Notes: generated by a model from the sequence alone, not told the origin. Positions 36,316 through 46,135 are shown, counted from the stretch's first letter. The stretch: 64,000 nucleotides of DNA from Casimicrobium sp043758415 (GCA_043758415.1 JAYVNO010000207.1:1-64000); one strand, 5' to 3'. Numbers and translations: made by a program.

Positions 36316-37056
36316 TCACCGCACCAACGGCCTAACCGCCGTAAACCCACCATCCACGGTCCACGTCTGCCCGGTCACGCGGCGCGCTGCATCGGACAAC
36401 AACCAGAGCATCACCTCCGCTATCTCGTCTGCCGTGCCGATACTGCCCAGCGGATACTGCTTTGCGCTGGCCTCGCGTAACGCAGGGGATGACAAAAACT
36501 TCGCGCCTGCGGGCGTGTCCATCAGGCCCGGTGCGACGGCGTTGAAGCGCATGCCGCTGCTTGCGTAGGTCGCAGCGGCGGACCGCACCATCGCTTCCAG
36601 CCCGCCCTTGGCAGCGGCCACGGCTTCGTGGTTGGCGATGCCGATGCCTGCTGCGATCGTGGACACGAAGCACGCCGACGCAGGGATCGCGGCGGTGCGT
36701 GCCGCTGCGACGAACGCACCGAGCGTGAAGAACGCGCTGTCGAGATTGGCGCGCATCACATCCCGATATTGCGCCTCGGTGGTACGTGCCACGGGCGCGA
36801 GCAAAATGTTGCCGACGCAGTGCGCGAGCATGGTTGGTGCGCCCAACGTTTCAACGCAACGTTTGACGGCGTGTTGCGCGCCTTCAAACGTTGAGACATC
36901 AGCGACGATGTGCGTGTGTGCCTCGCCGAATGCGTCAACGATGTGTTGCGCGTCGCGGCTGACCACCGCGATTTTCGCGTCCGTCAATGCAGCGCGAGCA
37001 ACAATGGCGCGACCGAGTCCGCCCGCTGCGCCGGTGACTAAAAGAACATGTGTCAT
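36316..37056 (-). CDS. SDR-family protein lacking the catalytic Tyr
   Basis: 246 residues. Rossmann fold with TGAAGGLGRAI (about 8-18), the HCVGN region in place of the usual NNAG, and C-terminal VDGGFTAVRP. The catalytic motif YxxxK is changed: at ANHEAVAAAKGG the Lys is kept but a Val stands four places before it, where Tyr should be. It may be a non-enzymatic NAD(P)-binding protein, or use other residues. It is encoded in the same direction as the next gene, 60 bases away. Confidence 0.82.
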   Translation of the reverse strand: MTHVLLVTGAAGGLGRAIVARAALTDAKIAVVSRDAQHIVDAFGEAHTHIVADVSTFEGAQHAVKRCVETLGAPTMLAHCVGNILLAPVARTTEAQYRDVMRANLDSAFFTLGAFVAAARTAAIPASACFVSTIAAGIGIANHEAVAAAKGGLEAMVRSAAATYASSGMRFNAVAPGLMDTPAGAKFLSSPALREASAKQYPLGSIGTADEIAEVMLWLLSDAARRVTGQTWTVDGGFTAVRPLVR

Positions 37057-37116
37057 GTTGAGCCTTGAGTTTTTTTTGCTCCCTGAGACTCAATTGTCTC
37101 GCACCTCAGCGTTTCC

Positions 37117-38091
37117 CTAAAGCACGTCCCGCTTGAGATCCGGAAACACCTTGCCCACTTTCGCCAGCACGTAATCGCCATACGTGCCATCAAAACTGTG
37201 TACGCTCGCGCCGTCCCAGCGCGATGCTGCGTCATCCGTTTGCAGCGTGCGAATCGGCTCGATGCGCGCGTCAAAATCCGGGTCGAAGAACAACGGGAAC
37301 GACAGGCGGTCACGACCGCTCGTGTTGATGCGCACACGATGCGGCGTGCTCTTGTACAGCCCGCCGGTCATGCGGTCCAGCATGTCGCCGATGTTGCACA
37401 CGAACGACGCGGGCACCGGCGGCGCCTCAATCCAGCCGGTCGCCGTTTTCACCTGAAGGCCGCCCACCGTGTCCTGCCGCAGCAGCGTCAGCAGGCCATA
37501 GTCCGTGTGCTCACCCACGCCATACAACGCGCCCACGTCGGCAGGCACTGGACGACTCGGGTAGAGAAATACGCGGAATAGAATCAGCGGATCGGCCGTA
37601 TAACGACTCGAAAAGTAATCCGGCGCAAGCCCCAGCGAGCCAGCAATCGCCTCCATCACGCGATGCCCCAGTCGCGTCACCTGATCAATGTACTCAAGCA
37701 CCGTGCGACGAAAGTCAGGCAACACATCATCGTCGGGAAGCAGGTTTGCACCATGCAGCGGTAAGCCCGCACGCACTCGCGGATGCTCGTCCGGCAGTTC
37801 AGTGCCGAGGTACAAACCCTCCTTCCAGTCCGGCCGACCCGATGTCAGTTCGCCACCCAGCCGAAACCAGCCGCGCCACGCCGGCCCTCCCAGCGTCATC
37901 GCAAACTGCGCCTTGGTCGCCTCCGGCAGCGCGAAGAACTGATGACTCAGCCGCTCCAGCCGAAGCGCCAGCGCCTCGTCAACGTCATGCCCCACGACAT
38001 AGAAAAAGCCATGCGCTTGGCACGCATCCGCGATCTGCTGCGCCAGCTCGGGTTTCGGTGCTCGTAAGTCGATGATGGGAAGGTGGGTCAT
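37117..38091 (-). CDS. Isopenicillin N synthase-like 2OG-Fe(II) dioxygenase
   Basis: 324 residues. DIOX_N domain begins LPIIDLRAPKPELAQQIADA with GFFYVVGHDV. The iron site is EHTDYGLLTLL (HxD) and the later His in KSTPHRV; the Arg that binds 2-oxoglutarate is in RDRLSFPLFFDPD. ATG 38091 is chosen because the family sequence starts there; 38145 is also in frame. The substrate is not known. Gene order with the SDR suggests the two may share a pathway, but that is weak. Confidence 0.85.
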   Translation of the reverse strand: MTHLPIIDLRAPKPELAQQIADACQAHGFFYVVGHDVDEALALRLERLSHQFFALPEATKAQFAMTLGGPAWRGWFRLGGELTSGRPDWKEGLYLGTELPDEHPRVRAGLPLHGANLLPDDDVLPDFRRTVLEYIDQVTRLGHRVMEAIAGSLGLAPDYFSSRYTADPLILFRVFLYPSRPVPADVGALYGVGEHTDYGLLTLLRQDTVGGLQVKTATGWIEAPPVPASFVCNIGDMLDRMTGGLYKSTPHRVRINTSGRDRLSFPLFFDPDFDARIEPIRTLQTDDAASRWDGASVHSFDGTYGDYVLAKVGKVFPDLKRDVL

Positions 38092-38234
38092 GACAAACTG
38101 CTTTGGATCGGTTGTGATTTCGCAAGTGATGATAAAGAACCGCATACCTTGGCGCCGTGTTGTTCGCGTGTGCAGGCGTATACGTCAGCTCGAGTTTCTC
38201 TCACGAGCTTGCGGGCAACGAGACACACGAGGCG

Positions 38235-41200
38235 CTAATCTTCGTCGTCAATTTCACCTGAACGTTCGGCAATTTCCTGCTCGGCTTTTTTGAGGATCAT
38301 TTCATAGAGTTGATACGTCGCTGAGAAGCGATTCGCGGTGGACAATATCTGTCGCGACTTTTCTCTAGCCTCTAAGTCTCGTGGGAATGGTTGTCCGTAC
38401 GTGCCCGAACGCGCACCGTATGCAGCAGCTTCGTATAGCTCGCTCATTACCTCTTTGAGCATCGGCGGCCCGTGAGCGGTTGCAGTGTCCAAGAAAAAAC
38501 TCACAAGAGCTTGTCTTTCCAGTACCTGCTTGTGCCCCGTCTTGGCGAACGCTCTCACCGCGAGAGAGAAGTCATGAATACCCAAGCGTGCCCTTGCTTT
38601 TAGGAAGTCAAAGTAGAAATCGTCAAACGGCCGGAACATCACGGCGAATAGCTGAAGCCCATCGTGCTCAAAAGCAGAGTTCTCCTGCGCCCTATGCCGA
38701 AGCCAGCTCCAGACATTTTCAATTAACGAATCCACAACTGACGATTCTCGAAATTGAAGTAAAAGTTGGTGGTCATCAAATCCCGCATAACCGCGCGCGT
38801 ATGCATCGCTTGCCGACGCGCTTTCAACGCGAGCCATTAGAAAAGCTGCCGTGGTTACTGGCGTAAGCTTCGATGCCTTTGTCAAAAACTCTTGAACCCA
38901 GTGTTTGTCTATGTGTGAAAGTTTCATCAAAGCCCTGAAAATCGCTTGAATTTGTTCGTCACGCAGCGACTGAATTGAGCCGATGTTGTCTTCAGTTAAT
39001 TGCTCAAGCACTTGATCCGCAACGGCAGGACTTTTTGACATGTCTATCTGAAGCAACATCGAGAGCGCGAGCGGCTTGTCGTGTTTCGCGAGAGCTCGAA
39101 GTGAGTTAATCGCAAGAACAACAACTTGCTCCTCAGAACTAACCAGCATTTCTTGCAAGTAACCCAAGGCGGCAGGGTCGGCACCTCCCTTTTCTATGAT
39201 GTTGGGAAGTGCGCAGGTAGCCTCAATGAGTAGCGTGCGGTCGCCGCTATCAAGAAGGTTACGAACAAAGCTCATCGACGCTTTATCACCAGCGTCATAG
39301 AGCATACTAAGCGCTAAGCCCACGAACTGATTTGTGGGGAGAGAAAAATCCGTCAACGACACTTCAATCACCTGCTTCGCGATAGCTTGCGACCGCTTAA
39401 AAAGATGAAAAAAGAAGATATTAGGTGAGTGCGTCTCGCGGACATACTCGCGGCGAATGTGAGTCAATCGCGCACATAACGCCGCGTGAAGAACAGCTGG
39501 ATCAGAATGTTTTTTTATCGTTTTTGCTGCCAGATTGGCTAGCGCTTCATCCCATGATTTCTTACGCGAAATGTAGTCAGTTTCTTCGCGCAAATGGCCA
39601 TACCCGTCTACTAACGCCACGGCAATTAGATACTGTAAGGACTTCGGCTGAAGCGCGAGTATTCGCCGCGCAACATCTCCTGTCGGTGAGTGTGAAAATT
39701 TTGCCTGATACGAGACAAGTCTCGCAATTCGCAGCACGACCAAATCGTCTAAATTATTTGTGATCAGGTATCGCTCAATTTTCTCGAGCGTTTCCTGAAA
39801 TTCACCTGACCAGCTTTCGCTGGCTTCGGCAAACTCCGACTGTCCCATGAATGTCATAGGCGGACGAAGTGCGTTCTCGAGAAATGCGACGGAGCGTACA
39901 GCGCGACTCACATGCTGACAGGAGAAGCGCTGAATTGCCGCATCGATTACCAATGTCCGAAGACCCCGTACCGCTTCCAGCCGAACAAAGTAAGGCGTAA
40001 ACGCAAACCCTGCGCCGCTCCACGTTGTGTCATGCCCTTGGGTTCTCAGGATCCCCTCTAAGAAGTCATAGGGCGTTAGAGTAGGCATCCATGCGTGGTT
40101 GTCGTCCAACAGCTTGAGGCCATACCTGACTACTGCCTCACAGTATTCCATCGGCTTGTCGCGTGTGACCGAGCACAGCTCCGTGAGTTTGGCAAGTGCA
40201 GTTGACTTCTTTCCGCCACGATCTGTTTCGCTTCGTGCACTTAGTTCCCACAGCGATTCACATGCGCGAGGCACGTATTCGAAGTTATGCGCGGCGTGAG
40301 CAATGATTGTGGGTAACTCGTCAAAGCTTCGGTTTTCTCGTATGACTTGCTCGACAAAATCAAGTGCTCGCTTCGGGTAGTAGTACGCGACGGATGACAG
40401 GGCTTTTGTATGAGGGTCGTAGCTGGTGCCCGAGGGCTCGAGTTTTCGCCAAACTTGGCTAACGAGGTCACTCGTTCCCGTGTCACCGCTGGAACGAATC
40501 CAGTCGAGCTTGCCTAGGTTCACCAGAATATTCTCGATGAGGTATGTCGGTGCGGCATCGAAGACTCGCTCGGCATAGCCGGTAGATGAGCCGTTTACGT
40601 TAATACAGGTCTCATCGAGGATGTGATCTGCAAGAAGATCTGGGGAAATACGTGTGCGCCGCCCCTGCTTTATGAGTATCCCCGCGTCGACATACAGTCG
40701 CGTCAATCGATGCGTGTCTACTTCATCAATCTCTTCAATGGTCAAACTCAGTTTTGCTATGGCCGCGTCATCGAGAGAAAAAGGCTGAACTAGTGCAAGC
40801 AGTCGGAGCAGTTTTTTCGCCGACGCTTGGTCTGACGGGGCTGCAATGCTTCCAGTAATTACATCCTGAAACTTGGACAGCAATGAATCTCGAAAATCAC
40901 GATCTCCTTTAATGCGACTTGGAACAATCAGTTTGCGAGCGACGACGTACGACCCAACGACAGTTGCAAGTGGGCAATCGTATGTCGCGTTGGCAATGTC
41001 TTCCGCGATCCAATCTGGACCGTTATGTGCTTTTAGTACCTCAAGTGCCAGTTCTTTCGCTTCACTTCTAGTAAGCGGCTCTAGTAGTGACTCCGATACT
41101 CGCTGCTCTATGAGTCCCACAGCCGCGGCGGTTTCTCGAACCTTTGTGCGCCCGTGTGTACGAGTGGAGAGGAGAACACGCGTCTGATGCTCGGGTACTG

Positions 41201-42251
41201 CAACATAGCCGAATATGGCCATTAGGTCTTCACGCTCGTGAGCATCGTCAACGACGATGAGTTTGGGTTGTGTGCCGAGCGTGTCGAGCGTGTCTCTCGT
41301 AACTGTTTCCGTTTTGGGGAGAACGTGAACGGATGTACCTTGAAGGCGTTGGCTAACAAGCTGTAAGACGCTTCGGAGCATGCGTGTTTTCCCCACTCCG
41401 CCTTTACCGCCCACTATGACTATTGATACGTCTGGTGAAACGGTAGCAGCAGCGATGCGTTCGGCAATCGTCGTCCGCCCCACCAGAGTCCAACCTTGGT
41501 ATGTTGGATTCTCTTTCACCATGAACGGTGCAAAATATTCCTCGACGGTTTGCCAAGGGCCGCGTTCTCGTATGCCCAACAATGGAAAGCGATGCCCTGG
41601 AAAGAAGGTGTCTACAAGTTGGATTTGCTGTTCGCGACTGAGTTTTCGGATGCTGCGCGAAATATCTTCAAGATCCCAAAGCAACCAATCAGCGTGCCGT
41701 GACACCGCATCTCGTGCGGCAGGTGTTGCTACGCGTGCTAGTAAGAGCACTTTTTTGTGTGCGACAGCAGTGTGCGCCGCGACGGCTATGTCAACTTTAG
41801 CGGGGCCAAATGTCTGCTCTCGTTTGCACTGATATGTGTATCGGACGCCATCTGGGAACACGGCTTCGATATCGATTCCGGATTGCGTATGCCCAGTACT
41901 GCCGTATCTATGAACCTGCGCGTCGGAATGTTGGTAGCTGAGCCACGCAGCGCAGAAGCGCTCAAAACTGTCGGAGTTGAGCGCGGCAACCGGAAATGGG
42001 GCGTCAAACGAAGTTGTTACGACTGGTGTGCCGTGCGCAATTGCTGAGGTAAGCACGTCTACGTGTACACCGAGGGCCTGCGCAAGGCGATTCAGCTCTG
42101 TTGCGCGTGGACGTGAGGTTCCTTTTTCCCATCGACTTATTGACTGTTGCTTTACTTCAACTAATCGGGCCAAGTCAGCCTGATAAGCGATTCCGGCTTT
42201 TTGACGCAGTTCGGCAATGAGTCGCCCAAACGCACTGTAAATAGCCTTCAT
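38235..42251 (-). CDS. HTH - PD-(D/E)XK nuclease - STAND NTPase - helical repeat protein
   Basis: 1338 residues. N-terminal XRE-type HTH (about 5-65; KQQSISRWEKGTSRPRATEL), then an Mrr-like restriction-nuclease domain (about 90-200) with SFERFCAAWL, GIDIE (Asp127) and YQCKRE (Gln141, Lys143). A STAND NTPase follows: Walker A GGKGGVGKT (281-289), Walker B LIVVDDAH (about 331-338) and sensor STRT near 362. The last 800 residues are all-helical, HEAT- or TPR-like. The plan resembles Avs defence proteins (effector-STAND-sensor), with a DNA-binding head added. Base composition looks lower in GC than around it. The start at ATG 42251 is preferred; GTG 42293 is in frame. Confidence 0.8.
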   Translation of the reverse strand: MKAIYSAFGRLIAELRQKAGIAYQADLARLVEVKQQSISRWEKGTSRPRATELNRLAQALGVHVDVLTSAIAHGTPVVTTSFDAPFPVAALNSDSFERFCAAWLSYQHSDAQVHRYGSTGHTQSGIDIEAVFPDGVRYTYQCKREQTFGPAKVDIAVAAHTAVAHKKVLLLARVATPAARDAVSRHADWLLWDLEDISRSIRKLSREQQIQLVDTFFPGHRFPLLGIRERGPWQTVEEYFAPFMVKENPTYQGWTLVGRTTIAERIAAATVSPDVSIVIVGGKGGVGKTRMLRSVLQLVSQRLQGTSVHVLPKTETVTRDTLDTLGTQPKLIVVDDAHEREDLMAIFGYVAVPEHQTRVLLSTRTHGRTKVRETAAAVGLIEQRVSESLLEPLTRSEAKELALEVLKAHNGPDWIAEDIANATYDCPLATVVGSYVVARKLIVPSRIKGDRDFRDSLLSKFQDVITGSIAAPSDQASAKKLLRLLALVQPFSLDDAAIAKLSLTIEEIDEVDTHRLTRLYVDAGILIKQGRRTRISPDLLADHILDETCINVNGSSTGYAERVFDAAPTYLIENILVNLGKLDWIRSSGDTGTSDLVSQVWRKLEPSGTSYDPHTKALSSVAYYYPKRALDFVEQVIRENRSFDELPTIIAHAAHNFEYVPRACESLWELSARSETDRGGKKSTALAKLTELCSVTRDKPMEYCEAVVRYGLKLLDDNHAWMPTLTPYDFLEGILRTQGHDTTWSGAGFAFTPYFVRLEAVRGLRTLVIDAAIQRFSCQHVSRAVRSVAFLENALRPPMTFMGQSEFAEASESWSGEFQETLEKIERYLITNNLDDLVVLRIARLVSYQAKFSHSPTGDVARRILALQPKSLQYLIAVALVDGYGHLREETDYISRKKSWDEALANLAAKTIKKHSDPAVLHAALCARLTHIRREYVRETHSPNIFFFHLFKRSQAIAKQVIEVSLTDFSLPTNQFVGLALSMLYDAGDKASMSFVRNLLDSGDRTLLIEATCALPNIIEKGGADPAALGYLQEMLVSSEEQVVVLAINSLRALAKHDKPLALSMLLQIDMSKSPAVADQVLEQLTEDNIGSIQSLRDEQIQAIFRALMKLSHIDKHWVQEFLTKASKLTPVTTAAFLMARVESASASDAYARGYAGFDDHQLLLQFRESSVVDSLIENVWSWLRHRAQENSAFEHDGLQLFAVMFRPFDDFYFDFLKARARLGIHDFSLAVRAFAKTGHKQVLERQALVSFFLDTATAHGPPMLKEVMSELYEAAAYGARSGTYGQPFPRDLEAREKSRQILSTANRFSATYQLYEMILKKAEQEIAERSGEIDDED

Positions 42252-42416
42252 TATTTTTTTGAACACAAGAAGCGTGTGGCAAATATACCGCACACATTAA
42301 AAGTGTGCCAAAATAAATGGTGCGAGGGGGCAATCATGATCGCTAGCGGTGCTGGCTGTACTTCGCAAGACAGTTGGCGCAGTGCGCCTGTCGCTGCAAA
42401 TTGCGGAGAATTGCGC

Positions 42417-42446
42417 GTTAATCTCCGCATTGATGCGGAGATTAAC
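42417..42446. promoter_or_regulatory. Perfect palindrome between the STAND and Fic genes
   Basis: GTTAATCTCCGCAT (42417-42430), two bases, then ATGCGGAGATTAAC (42433-42446). It lies in the 236-base gap between divergent genes, 41 bases before the Fic start. A direct repeat AGAATATGCG follows at 42460 and 42483. The STAND protein has an HTH head, so it could be an autoregulatory operator. Confidence 0.6.
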
Positions 42447-42487
42447 GTTGACGCTGCGGAGAATATGCGTCATTATCTACGCAGAAT

Positions 42488-43636
42488 ATGCGGAAAATAA
42501 CGTACATCCATCAACATAGCGACTGGCCCAGATTTACGTGGAATCACGAAAAACTGGGGCCGATGCTTGCCCATGTTCGGCATCGTCAGGGGCGGCTGAT
42601 TGGCCGCATGGAAGGGCTTGGGTTCGTCAACCAAAACGAGGCTGTGCTGGCGACGCTGACGCAAGACGTGCTGAAGTCCAGCGAGATTGAAGGCGAGATT
42701 CTGAACCCCGATCAGGTGCGCTCGTCGATTGCGCGGCGGCTGGGCATCGACATCGCGGGCGCGATTGCGGCTGATCGCGATGTGGAGGGCGTGGTGGAAA
42801 TGATGCTGGACGCGACGCAACATTTCGCGGCGCCGCTGACTCACGAACGGCTCTTTGGCTGGCATGCGGCGTTGTTCCCCACGGGGTACGGAGGCATTCA
42901 TCCGATTTGTATTGGCGCGTGGCGTGATGACTCAAAAGGCGCGATGCAGGTGATCTCGGGGCCGATCAGCCGCGAGCGGGTTCACTTTGAAGCGCCCGCC
43001 GCGAAGCGGCTTCAGCATGAAATGGATGCGTTTCTGGCGTGGGTGAACAGCGCCCGCAATGCCCACATCACCAGCAGCGCCAGCGGCGCAGACGTGATCG
43101 ACCCGGTACTCAAGGCGGCGGTTGCGCATTTGTGGTTTGTGACGATCCATCCGTTTGATGACGGCAATGGTCGTATCGCTCGTGCCATCGCGGACTGGGC
43201 GCTGGCCCGATCTGAAGGTAGCTCGCAGCGGTTCTACAGTATGTCTTCGCAGATCAGGGCAGAGCGCAGCGCGTATTACAAAATGCTGGAGCGCACGCAA
43301 AAATCAACGCTCGATATTACGGACTGGCTGGAGTGGTTTCTAGCGTGTCTCGACCGGGCGATTACGGCGACGGAGACGACGCTTGGCGCGGTGTTTCGCA
43401 AAGCGTCATTCTGGGACAAACACTCGGATGGGACGATCAACGAGCGGCAAAAGAAAATGCTCAACAAACTCTTCGATGGGTTCGAAGGCAAGCTGACGTC
43501 AACCAAGTGGGCGATCATCGCGAAGTGCTCGCAAGACACGGCGCAGCGCGACATTCAGGCGCTGATTGATCAAAGCATTCTGGTGAAAGACGCTGCGGGC
43601 GGGCGGAGTACAAGTTACTCCTTCGTGGACCGTTAA
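42488..43636 (+). CDS. Fic-family protein with DUF4172 N-terminus
   Basis: 382 residues. Fic enzymes transfer AMP or other nucleotides to proteins. Seen: DUF4172-like N-terminus (HQHSDWPRFTWNHEKL), the inhibitory helix KSSEIEGE (about 62-69, S/TxxxE[G/N] type), the active-site motif HPFDDGNGRIAR (about 221-232) and a C-terminal winged helix. All key residues are intact. No ribosome site is clear before ATG 42488. It lies divergent from the STAND gene. Confidence 0.9.
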   Translation: MRKITYIHQHSDWPRFTWNHEKLGPMLAHVRHRQGRLIGRMEGLGFVNQNEAVLATLTQDVLKSSEIEGEILNPDQVRSSIARRLGIDIAGAIAADRDVEGVVEMMLDATQHFAAPLTHERLFGWHAALFPTGYGGIHPICIGAWRDDSKGAMQVISGPISRERVHFEAPAAKRLQHEMDAFLAWVNSARNAHITSSASGADVIDPVLKAAVAHLWFVTIHPFDDGNGRIARAIADWALARSEGSSQRFYSMSSQIRAERSAYYKMLERTQKSTLDITDWLEWFLACLDRAITATETTLGAVFRKASFWDKHSDGTINERQKKMLNKLFDGFEGKLTSTKWAIIAKCSQDTAQRDIQALIDQSILVKDAAGGRSTSYSFVDR

Positions 43637-43750
43637 CGACGTGGCTTGCGAAGTCGACGATTGGTGGCGTCTGCGATCCATTCGCTCTGGCCCTCCGCAG
43701 CTATGCAATGGGTGTGAGCATCGTCCATTGAAAGCGCTACGATTCGCCGC

Positions 43751-44623
43751 ATGACCAAATCACGCGCGCCACGAGTCACCACCATTGATCCCAGGTCGCG
43801 TGCGCTGACGTGGCTGCGCGATCACGGCTCGCCGCGATTGGTGATGTCGATGATGTTGGCCTCGACCATTGGCTGCGGCTTTCTGGCGTCGGTAACGCTC
43901 TACAAGGTTGGCATCACTGCGCCGTTGATTCGCTACCCGATTGCCGTGTTCGCTGCGTGGGCGGTGTTCCTCGGGCTGGTCAGCGTTTGGGTGTGGTGGC
44001 AGCGGCGCGCGAATGCCCGGACGGAAACGCCGGAAACTGCGCGCGGCGTCCGGCAGGGTAAGTCGTCGAAAGGCACGGACTGGACCGGTGGAATCGGACC
44101 GGGCGGCGGTGGCGGAGGAAGTTCTGGAGGTGGCGGCGGCAGCGCATCGTGGGGCGGTGGTGGCGGACGATTCGGCGGCGCTGGCGCCAGTGATTCGTTT
44201 GCCGAAGCGCCTGCGCAGGGCTTTGCGAGCGGTTTCGCGTCCGGTAGCACGAGCAGCAGCGGCGGTGGCAAAGGCGGCGGTTGGGATCTCGATTTTGGCG
44301 GCGACGAGGTCGGGTTCGTCGTGCTGCTGATTGGCATCATCGTCGTCGCGGCTGCCGTGTTTGGCGTGGTGTTCTACGCCGTGTACAGCGCGCCGACTTT
44401 CTTCGCGGAACTGCTGATTGACGGCGGCGTGGGCACCTGGTTGTACAAGCGCGCCGACGTTGCGCATCGACCGGATTGGATGAGCACGGCGATGTTGCGC
44501 AGCGTTTGGCCGGTGGTGATTTTGCTGGTGCTGTTTGTGGCGCTGGCGCTGGTGATGCGACACGTTGCGCCGGGTGCGACGACGCTGGAGCAAGCTTGGC
44601 AGGTGGTCAGCGCGGGGCAGTGA
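43751..44623 (+). CDS. Gly-rich membrane protein of unknown function
   Basis: 290 residues. Two membrane helices (about 28-50 and 62-82), then a Gly/Ser-rich stretch (about 110-185, with long Gly runs), then two more helices (about 195-222 and 255-276). Similar layouts occur in YgcG/TPM-linked proteins, but I see no TPM domain. Frames on the other strand here are shadows of the high-GC Gly-rich DNA. Confidence 0.65.
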   Translation: MTKSRAPRVTTIDPRSRALTWLRDHGSPRLVMSMMLASTIGCGFLASVTLYKVGITAPLIRYPIAVFAAWAVFLGLVSVWVWWQRRANARTETPETARGVRQGKSSKGTDWTGGIGPGGGGGGSSGGGGGSASWGGGGGRFGGAGASDSFAEAPAQGFASGFASGSTSSSGGGKGGGWDLDFGGDEVGFVVLLIGIIVVAAAVFGVVFYAVYSAPTFFAELLIDGGVGTWLYKRADVAHRPDWMSTAMLRSVWPVVILLVLFVALALVMRHVAPGATTLEQAWQVVSAGQ

Positions 44624-44739
44624 ATCGCGGTCGCTTTTTGCTAACAGCTTTTATGTACATTTTCGTGGATGCTCCGTTGTATTGGGGCTAGATCGATAAA
44701 TGTCAAAAAAATAGCCAAAGTCGATTTTAACAAATTTTA

Positions 44740-44781
44740 ACCTTTAGGCCCAATTGCATTGGGGCTTTCAGCAAAAAGCTG
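44740..44781. terminator. Hairpin pair between the Gly-rich gene and cysN
   Basis: GGCCCAATTGCATTGGGGC and CAGCAAAAAGCTG lie directly after the cysN stop (minus strand). The second is the same short palindrome found at the natB stop (28113-28125). Probable terminator plus a shared repeat. Confidence 0.5.
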
Positions 44782-46134
44782 CTACTGAATCATGCCCGCC
44801 GCAGCCGTCGCGTTGGTGCCCGGATCGACTATCACGAATGCGCCGAGCGCGGCGCTTTTTGCGAACGCTGCGAGCGGTAGCGCCTGCGCAAATTCAATCT
44901 CGGCACGAACGAGGTCGTTGGCTTTCACGTCAGCGGGCGGCCCGTCGTTCTCGCCTGCGATAGCGTCACGCCATTGGCCGTTGGCGAGATCGAGTCGCGC
45001 TGATATTGCGCTGACACGAGCAGGCAGCCAACGTGCGCCATGACGCACGACGTAGCGACGACCGATGGTCAGCGGCGCGTTGTCGAGCCAGGCAATCGTT
45101 GCTTGCGTTTTTTGGGTGAGCACTTGCGCGTCCGAGTTGCCCGCGATGATCCAGTCGCCGCGTGCGACGTCCACTTGTCGGTCGAAACGAACGGCCACGG
45201 CTTCACCGGGTTTGGCGGAATCGACAATGCCGCGACCGGTGCGTATTGCGGCAACGATTGCCGACGCGCCGCTCGGGAATACGCTGATCGCGTCGCCGAC
45301 GGACAGCGTGGATTCAGCAAGATCGCCTGTGATCCAACGCAGGTGATCGTCCGACTCGTCGCGCGTGACCCACTGAACCGATAGGTGCGCGTGCTTTGCG
45401 GCGATGTGCGCAGTCGTGCCTCCGCGAGCTTCACTCAGTTCAAGTGATTCAAGATGCGGCAGCAATGCTGGGCCTTGAAACCACGACGTGCGTTCGGTAT
45501 GCGCAACGACGCCATCACCATCGAGTGCTGACATCGGAATCGCGGTAAACGCGTTGATGCCGAGCGACGCAGCGAGCTCAAAGAAGGCATTGACGACGCG
45601 CTTAAATTTTGCAGCGTCGAAGTCGATCGCATCCATCTTGTTTACCGCGACCACAATGTGCTGCAAGCCTAGCAAACCCGCCAAAGCCACATGGCGCTTG
45701 GTTTGCGGCAGTAGGTTTAAGGTCGGCTGCGAGAAGTCCAACTTCATCACATCAATGAGCAACACGGCCACGTCGCTCTTCGATGCGCCTGTGACCATGT
45801 TCCTCGTGTACTGCTCGTGGCCCGGTGCGTCGGCGATGATGAACTTGCGCTTCGGCGTGGTGAAGTAGCGGTACGCGACGTCAATGGTGATGCCTTGCTC
45901 GCGCTCGGCCTCCAGCCCATCGGTGACCAACGACAAATCGATCTGACCGTTCTTGCTCTGCGCGCCACGTGCCAGTTTTTTTGTAGAAACCGCGAGGGCA
46001 TCAAGCTGATCGACCATCAGGGCTTTGCTGTCGTACAGCAGACGACCGATGAGCGTGCTCTTGCCGTCGTCGACGCTGCCGCAGGTGATGAAGCGGAGGG
46101 GTCTTGAATGACCTAAAAATGCTGCCGTACCCAT
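44782..46134 (-). CDS. cysN: Sulfate adenylyltransferase subunit 1 (GTPase)
   Basis: GTPase partner of CysD; the complex makes APS from ATP and sulfate. 450 residues, the CysN part only, with no fused CysC kinase. G-domain motifs: GSVDDGKSTLIGRLLYDS, DAPGHEQYTRNM and NKMD. Two beta-barrel domains follow. It starts 1 base after the cysD stop (TAGTATG), so they are coupled. Confidence 0.95.
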   Translation of the reverse strand: MGTAAFLGHSRPLRFITCGSVDDGKSTLIGRLLYDSKALMVDQLDALAVSTKKLARGAQSKNGQIDLSLVTDGLEAEREQGITIDVAYRYFTTPKRKFIIADAPGHEQYTRNMVTGASKSDVAVLLIDVMKLDFSQPTLNLLPQTKRHVALAGLLGLQHIVVAVNKMDAIDFDAAKFKRVVNAFFELAASLGINAFTAIPMSALDGDGVVAHTERTSWFQGPALLPHLESLELSEARGGTTAHIAAKHAHLSVQWVTRDESDDHLRWITGDLAESTLSVGDAISVFPSGASAIVAAIRTGRGIVDSAKPGEAVAVRFDRQVDVARGDWIIAGNSDAQVLTQKTQATIAWLDNAPLTIGRRYVVRHGARWLPARVSAISARLDLANGQWRDAIAGENDGPPADVKANDLVRAEIEFAQALPLAAFAKSAALGAFVIVDPGTNATAAAGMIQ

Positions 46135-46135
46135 A

